Of a stretch of 64,000 bases of DNA, positions 54,245 through 61,729 are shown piece by piece. Each line of letters begins with the position of its first letter. Positions within the stretch are counted from its first letter, which is position 1. Both the position numbers and the translations under genes were made by a program. Under the pieces are notes generated by a model. It ran no database searches. It was not told the origin of the DNA and was given only the letters and a program-made list of their open reading frames with translations. The stretch comes from FEN-1219 sp036563665. GTDB taxonomy: Bacteria > Pseudomonadota > Gammaproteobacteria > Steroidobacterales > Rariloculaceae. Where the stretch lies: contig DATCLY010000075.1 in NCBI GenBank assembly GCA_036563665.1, positions 76,873 to 140,872 of the forward strand. Reading direction: 5' to 3'.

Positions 54245-56059
54245 TCAGCGCACGCCCGCCGTCTCGAGCCACTCGCGGAGCAGCTCCTCGCTGAGCGCGC
54301 CGCTGACGCCGCTCCGCGTTCCGTCCGCCGCATAGAAGTACGCGCGCGGCAGCTCCCCGAACCACTCGGGATCGATCGCGTGGCGCAAGCGCTCGGCGTT
54401 CCGGGACGCGAAGCCATGAGCCTCCGCATCCGCGAGGCCGTAGCCCGACAAGACTTCGGAGGCCGCCGCGGCGGCCTCCGGAGGATCGGTCGAGATCAAC
54501 ACGAGCTCGAGCTCGGGATGCCGGCGTCGAAAATCGCCGAGCAGGGCGAGCTCGCGGCGGCAAGGCGCGCAGTCGAGCGACCAGAGGACGACGACGAAAG
54601 CTTCGCCGCCATGGCGACGCTCGATCTCGGCCAGGTCGCCGACGTCGAACGGGATCTGCGCGGCGGGCCGGGCGGACGGGAGCGGCGAGGCCGACGCCGT
54701 GCCGCGAAGGCGGACCACGACGAGGCCCGCGTCGTCCGTGTGCCACACGAGGAACGCCTCCTCCCCGCGGGTCGCGAGGAAGGGATGGTCGGATGCGCCG
54801 AGCGTGCTCGCGACGGTCGCCGGCGCGCTCCATTCGAGACCGCCGTCGTCGGTCACCGTGAGGAGCACGCGGGTGCTTTCGCCGTCGAACTCCTTCCAGA
54901 CGAGCAACGTGCGCCCGCCGACCGCGGCGAGATGGGGATGGCTCGCGCCGGGCGAGGCGCTCATCGTTCTGACGCGCGTGAGCCCCACGCCCGGAGCATA
55001 GCGGCCGTACACGATGCCTTTGCGTACGCCGCCTCCGCTGAACCAGGCGAGATCGTAGCTGCCGTCGCCCACGGCGCTCATCGCGGGCCCGTGATGCGGG
55101 CAGGCGTCGATCCGCCAGCCGTCGTACGTGGCGCGGTGAGCGGGGGCGACAACGCCGCCCGGACCGATCACGGCAAAGGCATGGTCGCGGACGCCGTCGG
55201 AGAAGACGTGTCGCCAGAAGATCGCAGCCCCGACCGTGTGGGTGGAGGGGGTGCTCGCGATCGCGATGCGACAGCACTCGCAGCTACCCGCCTCGACGCG
55301 CCGATTCGGCGCGAACGTCGCTCCGCCGTCGGTCGATACCGTGTAATAGACGGATGCTCCTCCGCCGCCGGCCTCTGCGGAGCCCGTGCTCGCATCGCGC
55401 TTGTCGAGCCAGACGAGGTAGACGTTGCCCGCGGCATCGACCTCGAGGCTCTCGAAGCGGTGCCCGGTCGGCAGGCCGTCGTCGTTCACCGTGCGCGGCG
55501 GCTCGAACCGCTCGCCGCCGTCGAGCGAGCGGCTGAAGCGGATGTCGCCGTTGTAACCGCCGGGCAGCTTGCGGGTCCACGAGATATAGATCTCGCCGCG
55601 CGTGCCGAAGGCGATCTTGGGGCGGTTCTCGCCGTTCACGTCGAGCGCCTCGGCGACGGCGTTCACCCTCACGGCGGGGCGGAACGAACGACCGGCGTCG
55701 TCGGAGCTCGCCACGTACACGTGGCCGCCCTGCGCGAACGCGACCCACAGACGCCCCGAGCGGTCGAACGCGGCCGTCGGCGTCACGCCGCAATGAACCG
55801 ACGGCGGCGTTTCGGGGCCGCAGCGCGCGCGAGCCGAAGGCTGCGCGGCGCCCGCGAGGGCGTCCACGACGACAGGCAACCGCGCCTGCGTCTCGACGAC
55901 TTCGTCGCCGCGGGCGGCGCCTGCCGCGACGAGCCCCGCGGCGATGGTCATCGCGAGCCGCGCCGCGACGCGCATCGGGCGGCGTGCGCCGCCGCGCCTT
56001 TCGAGCCACGCGTCGAGGCGCACGATCGGCCGCCGTTGGGCCCGGCGCGCGCGCCTCAT
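54245..56059 (-). CDS. BNR/sialidase-like beta-propeller fused to a thioredoxin-like domain
   Basis: 604-residue exported protein whose ATG overlaps the TonB-receptor stop (ATGA, 56056-56059). A basic leader and hydrophobic helix (RLAMTIAAGLVAAGAARG) precede a propeller with repeated Asp-box-type elements (VASSDDAGRSFRPAV, RFSRSLDGGERFEPP, YTVSTDGGATFAPN, VTDDGGLEWSAP). Unusual motifs GSCECCRIAIA and DACPHHGPAM could bind metal. The C-terminal part is a TlpA-type thioredoxin fold with VVLWSLDCAPCRREL (Cys497, Cys500) and a cis-Pro-like ELPRAYFY. No sialidase catalytic set was recognised. Last gene of the nirK operon; a copper-handling or disulfide-reducing role is inferred. Confidence 0.78.
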   Translation of the reverse strand: MRRARRAQRRPIVRLDAWLERRGGARRPMRVAARLAMTIAAGLVAAGAARGDEVVETQARLPVVVDALAGAAQPSARARCGPETPPSVHCGVTPTAAFDRSGRLWVAFAQGGHVYVASSDDAGRSFRPAVRVNAVAEALDVNGENRPKIAFGTRGEIYISWTRKLPGGYNGDIRFSRSLDGGERFEPPRTVNDDGLPTGHRFESLEVDAAGNVYLVWLDKRDASTGSAEAGGGGASVYYTVSTDGGATFAPNRRVEAGSCECCRIAIASTPSTHTVGAAIFWRHVFSDGVRDHAFAVIGPGGVVAPAHRATYDGWRIDACPHHGPAMSAVGDGSYDLAWFSGGGVRKGIVYGRYAPGVGLTRVRTMSASPGASHPHLAAVGGRTLLVWKEFDGESTRVLLTVTDDGGLEWSAPATVASTLGASDHPFLATRGEEAFLVWHTDDAGLVVVRLRGTASASPLPSARPAAQIPFDVGDLAEIERRHGGEAFVVVLWSLDCAPCRRELALLGDFRRRHPELELVLISTDPPEAAAAASEVLSGYGLADAEAHGFASRNAERLRHAIDPEWFGELPRAYFYAADGTRSGVSGALSEELLREWLETAGVR

Positions 56060-58344
56060 CGCTCGGCTCCCCAGTCGAGCGACGCCTCGAGAAACCACGT
56101 GCGTCCGGGCCACGGGTGATGGACGTAGGCGATCTCGTCGGTGACGTTGTCCACGCCGACGTGCAGCGCCGCCCGCGTGCCGACCCTGAACGTCCCGCGC
56201 AGGTCGAGCTGCGCGTACTCGTCGTGCGCCCCGAACACGTGCGGCGTCGTGTCGGAGTTGTCGAGATCGCCGAAGCTCCGGGCCGCGTATCGCAGGCCGG
56301 CGCCGAGATCCCAGCGAGGCGTGGCGTGATAGGTGACGAGCAGATGGGCTCGCCAGTCCGGCATCCGTGGGAGCACGTTGCCTTCGATGGACGGATCCAC
56401 TCGATTCTCCTCGATCCTCGAATCGACGTACGTCGCGTTGAAGCGCACATCCACGCGGCCGAGCAGCCCCGCTCGCCGATACGCGACGTCCGCGCCGCGG
56501 GTCGCCACGCGGTCGATGGGCAGGAACGTGCGGATGCGGAGGTTGTCGACGAACGCCGTCTGCTCGAAGATCACGTCTTCGATCGTTTCGCCGAAGAGGT
56601 TCAGGCGAAGCTCGCCGTCGCCGGCGACGCGCGCCAGCAGCAGGTTCGCGTGCGAGCCGTCCTCGGGCTCGAGCGTCGCGTCCGCGATCGACGTGCCGGT
56701 CGTGCCGCGCTCGTTGTGGAAGAGCTCCTGCACGATCGGGAACCGGTAGGCTTTCGCGAGCGAAAGCGCGAGCCGCCAGCCCGGCCCCGGCTCGAAGCCG
56801 ATCGTCAGCTTCGGCGAGACGCGTTCCTCCTCGCGGTCCGCCAGGCGCTCGAGGGGGCCCGCAGCGCGCTCCGCGACGAAGCCGTCGTCGCTCGACCAGC
56901 GCTCGAGGCGCGCACCGAGCACGACGTCCCACTTGAAGCCGATGCCGCGGCGAACCTGCGCATAGGCGGCAGCGACGCTGGTCGTTCCTCCGCTCGACAT
57001 AGCGAGCGACGTCCGCGCGCCGGACGCGTAGTCCGCCGACTCGTAGCGGTCGATTCGAAGTCCGTAGCGCTCGCGGCTCAAGCCGGTGACGAGCTCTAGC
57101 CGATCCTCGCCGAGCAGGCGGTCGTTGCGAAGCTGCACCTCGATCGTGCGCCAGCCCGTATCGTCGTAGGCCGTGACGGCCCCCGTCGGCGTGTGAGCGG
57201 GGTCGGCCGGGTGGCGGCTCGACGTCCAGGTCTCGTCGTTGAGAACGTCGAAGCGGCTGGCCGTGGCCTCGAGTCGCCAGCGCTCGCCGAGCGCGCCCTC
57301 GATGCGGCCGCCGACCAGCAGGCTGGTGCGGCGCTCGAGATCCACGACGAACTCGTCGCCGCGGAGGGTGAACGCCGCGCCGGTGCCGTCGACGACGCGG
57401 CCACTGAAGACGGGGCGCCCGAGCTCGTCGAGCAAATAGTTCTCGACTGCGGTCCGGTCGCCGCTGCGGCGCTCGTAGGCGAGTGTCGTGCTGCCGCGCC
57501 AGGCGCGACCGTCGAAGCCTACCCGCGCCTTCGCGAGCTCCGCCGCGACGCGCCGGCTTCCGGTGTTGCCGAAATAGCGCACCGGCGTGCCGTGCTCGTC
57601 GACCGCGGCGAGCGTGCCGTCGACGGCGATCTCGTCTCCGGCCGCGGGCTCGGGCCGTGCGAGGAGGTATTCGAGCGGCTGGCTGTCGTTGTCGAGCCGG
57701 CTGTACGAGACGTATACGGTCGCGTCGTCGAAACGGTCGGCGTAGGACACGAACACTTTCGATCCGCCCAACGCGTGATCGAAGCCGGCTTCGTCGAATC
57801 GTTGTCCGAACAGAGAGCTTTCCACTCGGAAGCGGCGCGCGGGCGGCTCGCGCGTCTCGATCTCGACCACACCGCCCATCGAGTTGCCGCTGTATTCCGC
57901 GGAGAACGGCCCGTACGCGACTTGGACGGATGCGATCTCGTCCGGGCCGACGAGCGACCAGCGCGGGGCGCCGTCGTACCGCGTCTCGAGCAGGTAGTGC
58001 AGCGGGAGGCCGTCCGCGAAGACCATCGACCGAGCCGTCTGGAACATGCTCGAGCCGCGGATTCCGAGCGTGGCGTTCGGGTCGCCGATGAAGCGGCGCC
58101 GCACCCCGAGACCGGGCTCGTGCTTCACGAGGTCCTCGGTCGTCACCGCGTTGACGCCCCCGAGCTCCTCGGGCGTGACGACGCTCGTGGGACCCGGGTG
58201 TACCGCGACTCCGCGCGCCCGGCCGCGGACGACGACTTCTTCGACCGGGTCGGACGTCTCGGCGTTCGCGGGTGGGGAGGCCCACGCCGCCGCGGCGATC
58301 ATCACCCCGAGGGCAATCGCGGGTCCGATGCTCGAACGGCGCAT
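56056..58344 (-). CDS. TonB-dependent receptor in the nirK operon
   Basis: 762-residue outer-membrane receptor with a signal peptide (IALGVMIAAAAWASPPANA), a plug domain (EEVVVRGRARG, TPEELGGVNAVTTEDLVKHEPGLGVRRR, RSMVFADGLPLHYLLETRYD, IASVQVAYGPFSAEYSGNSMGGVVEIETR) and a barrel ending VHHPWPGRTWFLEASLDWG. The EYSGNSMGGVVEI plug motif and HHPxPGRTW last-turn are shared with receptors for metals and cobalamin. It sits 76 bp after the multicopper oxidase gene and overlaps the propeller/thioredoxin gene, so it belongs to a copper-enzyme operon. Import of copper or a copper chelate is the most economical hypothesis, not proven. ATG 58344 follows GGAG. Confidence 0.88.
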   Translation of the reverse strand: MRRSSIGPAIALGVMIAAAAWASPPANAETSDPVEEVVVRGRARGVAVHPGPTSVVTPEELGGVNAVTTEDLVKHEPGLGVRRRFIGDPNATLGIRGSSMFQTARSMVFADGLPLHYLLETRYDGAPRWSLVGPDEIASVQVAYGPFSAEYSGNSMGGVVEIETREPPARRFRVESSLFGQRFDEAGFDHALGGSKVFVSYADRFDDATVYVSYSRLDNDSQPLEYLLARPEPAAGDEIAVDGTLAAVDEHGTPVRYFGNTGSRRVAAELAKARVGFDGRAWRGSTTLAYERRSGDRTAVENYLLDELGRPVFSGRVVDGTGAAFTLRGDEFVVDLERRTSLLVGGRIEGALGERWRLEATASRFDVLNDETWTSSRHPADPAHTPTGAVTAYDDTGWRTIEVQLRNDRLLGEDRLELVTGLSRERYGLRIDRYESADYASGARTSLAMSSGGTTSVAAAYAQVRRGIGFKWDVVLGARLERWSSDDGFVAERAAGPLERLADREEERVSPKLTIGFEPGPGWRLALSLAKAYRFPIVQELFHNERGTTGTSIADATLEPEDGSHANLLLARVAGDGELRLNLFGETIEDVIFEQTAFVDNLRIRTFLPIDRVATRGADVAYRRAGLLGRVDVRFNATYVDSRIEENRVDPSIEGNVLPRMPDWRAHLLVTYHATPRWDLGAGLRYAARSFGDLDNSDTTPHVFGAHDEYAQLDLRGTFRVGTRAALHVGVDNVTDEIAYVHHPWPGRTWFLEASLDWGAER

Positions 58345-58420
58345 CACGAGAGCTCCGAAGGAGAGCGGCGACTGCGGCACGCGCCGCGCGGCGGACGGCC
58401 CCGCCGCGCGGCGCCGCGGC

Positions 58421-59512
58421 TCAATGCGCGATGGGCTGCGAGTCGACGTTCGCGGCGGCCGCCGGACCGCGCCGCTCGAGCAGCGGATCGAAGCCCTTGA
58501 ACGCCTCGATGTCGTGGAGGCCGTACGGCTTCTTCAGCGACTCGCTCATGTAGAAGTCCGGCTCGTACTCCACGTCCTTCCACATGTACCAATCGGGCTT
58601 CTCGATCTCCTCGTACTCGATCACGAGCATGGAGCCGCCCATGTCGGCGCCGTTGTTCGTCGTGTGGTGCTCGATGTGATCGTGCGTGACCCAGATGCCC
58701 GGGTTGTCCATCCGCATGATCACGTCGTAGCGCTCGCCGGGCTGGATCGCCAGCACGTCCACCGCATACGGTGTCTCGAGCGGCAGGCCGTCCTTGTGCG
58801 TCACGAGCGCGTCGTGGCCGTGTGGATGGAACGAGACGGGGATCGTCGGCGCGTAGAGCCTGAGCCGCAGCACGTCGCCCTTCCGCACGCGCAGCGGCTG
58901 GTTCAGCGGATGCGACTTCCCGTTGATCGAGAAGTAGTTGATGATCTCGCCGGGCTTGCCGCCGGTGCCGTACGTGCCGGCAACCTCGGAGTTCCACCCC
59001 GAGAACATCGCGATCGCGTCCACCGTGACCTCCTGCTCGAGCTTCGTCGGGTTCTTCGGGTCGACGATGAGCGGCCCCCACATGCCCCGCAGTCCGACGT
59101 GCTCCGCGACGTTGACGTGGCAGTGGTACCAGAGGCTTCCGGGCTTCTCCGCGACGAACCGATAGGTATAGCTCTCGCCGGGCTCGATGGCCTTCTGTGT
59201 GACGCCGGGCACGCCGTCGGACTGCCACGTGTTCCGCTGGTACTGACCGTGCCAGTGCACGGTATGGCTCAGGGTGGTGAGGTTGTGCACGGTGACCTCG
59301 AGCTCGTCGCCTTCGCGCACGTGGATGAGCGGCCCCGGAACTTGTCCATTGAACGCCCACACCTTGGTCGTGAATCCCGGCGCCACCTCGAGATCCACCT
59401 CCTCGATCGTCATCTCGAACTTGCGAAGCTCCCCGGCATCGACCGAGGCGCAAACACCGAGCAGCGCCAGCGCCACCGGCACGTTCGCTCGCAGCATGGA
59501 TAGTCTCCTCAT
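58421..59512 (-). CDS. Two-domain multicopper oxidase
   Basis: 363-residue periplasmic copper enzyme with signal peptide (VPVALALLGVCASVDAG). Domain 1: SHTVHWHGQ (His83, 86, 88) and WYHCHVNVAEHVGLRGMWG (His130, Cys131, His132, His138, Met144) form a type 1 centre plus trinuclear ligands. Domain 2: SFHPHGHDAL and WVTHDHIEHHT contain the remaining His but no second Cys. A two-domain oxidase with type 1 copper in domain 1 resembles NirK/type C two-domain laccases. The ATG (59512) overlaps the stop of the upstream cytochrome gene. May oxidise a metal or phenol, or act as a second nitrite or NO-related oxidoreductase; substrate unknown. Confidence 0.9.
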   Translation of the reverse strand: MRRLSMLRANVPVALALLGVCASVDAGELRKFEMTIEEVDLEVAPGFTTKVWAFNGQVPGPLIHVREGDELEVTVHNLTTLSHTVHWHGQYQRNTWQSDGVPGVTQKAIEPGESYTYRFVAEKPGSLWYHCHVNVAEHVGLRGMWGPLIVDPKNPTKLEQEVTVDAIAMFSGWNSEVAGTYGTGGKPGEIINYFSINGKSHPLNQPLRVRKGDVLRLRLYAPTIPVSFHPHGHDALVTHKDGLPLETPYAVDVLAIQPGERYDVIMRMDNPGIWVTHDHIEHHTTNNGADMGGSMLVIEYEEIEKPDWYMWKDVEYEPDFYMSESLKKPYGLHDIEAFKGFDPLLERRGPAAAANVDSQPIAH

Positions 59513-59877
59513 TGCGTGTTCTTGCAGCACAGCTCTCGCAGGTACGCGATCAGGTCGCGAATCTCGGATTCGTCGAGATTCCCGCCCCAGGCCGGCATCA
59601 GCACCGACTTGTTGACGGCCTTGCCGCCGCCCTGGATGGCTTTGAACAGGTCCTCGTCGGTGCGCGCGGACATCTCGCCGCGGTCGGTGTGGTTGCGCGG
59701 CAGCACGGCCATATCGGGCGTGTTGACGCCACGGCCGTTGCCTTCGAGACCATGGCACTGCGTGCAGTAGACCTTGTAGAGCGCCTCGCCGCGACGCGGA
59801 TCGCCGTCGGCCTGCGCGACGCCGACGAGGCTCGCAAGAGAGGCGCCGCCGAGAACGGCGAAAAGGATTCGCTTCAT
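59509..59877 (-). CDS. Mono-haem cytochrome c
   Basis: 122-residue periplasmic class I cytochrome c. Signal peptide (ILFAVLGGASLASLVGVAQA), haem site YCTQCHG and axial Met in VLMPAWGG. An extra Cys pair near the C-terminus (ELCCKN) is unusual. It overlaps the multicopper oxidase gene by ATGA, so it is probably its electron partner or that of NirK. 47 bp downstream of the diheme cytochrome gene. Confidence 0.92.
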   Translation of the reverse strand: MKRILFAVLGGASLASLVGVAQADGDPRRGEALYKVYCTQCHGLEGNGRGVNTPDMAVLPRNHTDRGEMSARTDEDLFKAIQGGGKAVNKSVLMPAWGGNLDESEIRDLIAYLRELCCKNTQ

Positions 59878-59924
59878 GACTTTCCTCCAACGAACGCTGT
59901 CGTTCCGGGACGAGCGGGAACCGG

Positions 59925-60617
59925 TCACTGCCCCGTCTCCGACAGCGCCTTCAGATAGTCCGCGAGCTTCTTCACCTCGTCCGGGGGGAGCCCCGCCTTC
60001 GGCATGATCGAGTGCGGATCGAACGCCACCGGATCCGCGATGTAGGCGGCGATGAACCCGGGTTGCAGGCGCTCCCAGGCGGTGTAAAGCTCCGGACCCG
60101 ATACCCCGCCGCGGTCGGGCGCGTCGCGGTGGCAGCTGTCGCAGCCCTTGAACTTGCTGAAGTTCATCTGTCCGAGCCGCAGCGCGATCGTGCCCGGCTC
60201 GTAGGCTTGCGCCTCGATCAGCTCGTCGTACGGACGAAGCGTCATGAGGTATTTCGCGGCGGATTCGGCATCGGCCGCCGACAACGCCGGATGCTCGGGC
60301 AGGGAAGCCTCGTCGATGACGTCGCCTTCGGGCGTGGTGACCGCATGCGCCGGTGCGAACACGCCACCCGGCCGGACGCGCTCGGGCCTCTGAAGCCACT
60401 CGACGAGCCACTCCTCGCGGAACTTGTTGCCGGCGTAGTAGAGCGGCGGCCCCCTTCGCTCGGCACGTTCGCCGATGCCGAGCGCGTCGTAGTCGGGCCG
60501 CGTCAGCGCGTGGCAGCCGGCGCACTGGGTTTCGACGAGCCGTGCGTCCGCAAAGGCTGCGATCGGCAGGCACGAAACGAGCGCCGCCAGCAGCCGGAAA
60601 GGTCGTGTGGATCTCAT
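59925..60617 (-). CDS. Diheme cytochrome c
   Basis: 230-residue periplasmic protein with signal peptide (LLAALVSCLPIAAFA) and two haem motifs, QCAGCHA near residue 32 and GCDSCHR near residue 158, with candidate axial Met in SIMPKAGLPPDE. Central region PPLYYAGNKFREEWLVEWLQ resembles cytochromes that pair with copper nitrite reductases or nitric oxide enzymes. It starts 21 bp after nirK, so it likely feeds electrons from the bc1 complex or quinol oxidation to NirK. Confidence 0.92.
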   Translation of the reverse strand: MRSTRPFRLLAALVSCLPIAAFADARLVETQCAGCHALTRPDYDALGIGERAERRGPPLYYAGNKFREEWLVEWLQRPERVRPGGVFAPAHAVTTPEGDVIDEASLPEHPALSAADAESAAKYLMTLRPYDELIEAQAYEPGTIALRLGQMNFSKFKGCDSCHRDAPDRGGVSGPELYTAWERLQPGFIAAYIADPVAFDPHSIMPKAGLPPDEVKKLADYLKALSETGQ

Positions 60618-60638
60618 GACGCTTTCCTCTATTCGTGC

Positions 60639-61580
60639 TCAGCGCAGGATGAGCTGGTCGCCGCGGCCCTTGTCCTCGGGAGCGCCCTCGTGGTTCATCA
60701 GGACCGTGATGCCGCCGTTCATCGCGTGCCGCATCCGGTGATCGACCAGCGCGTTGTTGGTCGCCCGGCCTTCCGGGCTGATGAGATCCAGCACGACGCC
60801 GTGCGCGGGCGGCACCTCGACGGTCTGCAGGCCGTAGGCGACGTTCTTCGGGTTGCCGTTCTCCCAAGCCCGGTCCCAGATGCCCGCGATCGGGTGGAAC
60901 GCCGCCGACTCGTTGATCATGGCGTTCACGAAATAGATCCGGACGCGCTCGCCGGGCTTCGCTTCGAGCGTGAGGCTCGCGTTCGGGTCGTGAACCGGGT
61001 CGTAGTGAAACACCTTGCCGTTCACGAGCACGCCCTTCCAGCCGTGCCCGTGGGTGATGTCCTCGGCGGACGTCCCCGGCTCGAACAGGTCGCCGTGGAC
61101 GAGCACGTACTCGCGATCCGGTTTCGGATATTCCGAGGTGTATCCCTCCTTCGGGTCGACGATGATGACCCCATACATGCCGCGCGAGATGTGCTCGGCC
61201 ATCGAGTCCGCGCCGCAGTGATAGATGAAGACGCCGGGATACTCGGCGTTGAAGGTGAACTTCTTCACGTCGCCCGGCTTTATCGCTTCGAACTCGTCGA
61301 GCACGTCGGCGCGAGCGGCGTGAAAGTCCATCGAATGGCTCTGCTGGTTGCTCGCGTCGTTGATGAGCGTGAAGTCGACCGTGTCGCCCTCGGTCACGCG
61401 CACGAGCGGTCCGGGGATCGTGCCGCCGTACGTCCACATGGGGTGGGTCGTGCCGGCGTTGTCGATCACGAGATCGACCTCGCGGACGCGGATCTCGACC
61501 TCGACGGTTTCGGCGAGGGCGGTCGTGGCGCCGAGCACGACTGCGGCGGCAGCGGCGACGGACGATGACAGGTTCTGCAT
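60639..61580 (-). CDS. nirK: Copper-containing nitrite reductase
   Basis: 313-residue periplasmic enzyme reducing nitrite to nitric oxide. Signal peptide (SSVAAAAAVVLGATTALA). Type 1 copper ligands His82, Cys122, His130, Met135 (SHSMDFHA, YHCGADSMAEHISRGM); type 2 ligands His87, His121 and His281; active-site Asp85 and His229 (AAFHPIAGIWD). All catalytic residues are present. The start at 61580 begins the signal peptide. First gene of a six-gene operon with a sigma-54-type promoter 41 bp upstream and a divergent norR, so NO, the product, would control its own synthesis. Confidence 0.95.
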   Translation of the reverse strand: MQNLSSSVAAAAAVVLGATTALAETVEVEIRVREVDLVIDNAGTTHPMWTYGGTIPGPLVRVTEGDTVDFTLINDASNQQSHSMDFHAARADVLDEFEAIKPGDVKKFTFNAEYPGVFIYHCGADSMAEHISRGMYGVIIVDPKEGYTSEYPKPDREYVLVHGDLFEPGTSAEDITHGHGWKGVLVNGKVFHYDPVHDPNASLTLEAKPGERVRIYFVNAMINESAAFHPIAGIWDRAWENGNPKNVAYGLQTVEVPPAHGVVLDLISPEGRATNNALVDHRMRHAMNGGITVLMNHEGAPEDKGRGDQLILR

Positions 61581-61620
61581 GAGCGGGATCCTCGTTGGCG
61601 GTGATTGCCGATCCCGCCTT

Positions 61621-61636
61621 ATCAAGCTTCGTGCCA
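61621..61636 (-). promoter_or_regulatory. Sigma-54 promoter of the nirK operon
   Basis: On the minus strand the sequence reads TGGCACG-AAGC-TTGAT: a perfect -24 box (complement of 61630-61636) and a near-perfect -12 TTGA (complement of 61621-61625), at the strict spacing required by RpoN holoenzyme. The ATG of nirK is 41 bp downstream. The divergent gene encodes a sigma-54 activator, which supports the call. Confidence 0.82.
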
Positions 61637-61678
61637 TGCATTAAGCGCTTGAGATCACTGACAATTTTTCAGGCGATT

Positions 61679-61715
61679 GTGGAAATGACGACGGCGCGGG
61701 CGTAGTCGCGCAGAC
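61679..61715. promoter_or_regulatory. Candidate NorR binding sites
   Basis: Two GT-N7-AC elements, the core reported for NorR enhancers, occur at 61679-61689 (GTGGAAATGAC) and 61705-61715 (GTCGCGCAGAC), 26 bp apart and about 45-80 bp upstream of the -24 box. The core is only four fixed bases, so chance matches are possible. Position in the divergent nirK-norR region is right for an enhancer. Confidence 0.45.
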
Positions 61716-61729
61716 AACGGAGTGTCGGT

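Noticed and set aside
54245..56059. Annotation as an active exo-alpha-sialidase
   Set aside because: Asp-box repeats are present but the catalytic Arg triad and Tyr/Glu pair were not seen, and the C-terminus is a thioredoxin fold.
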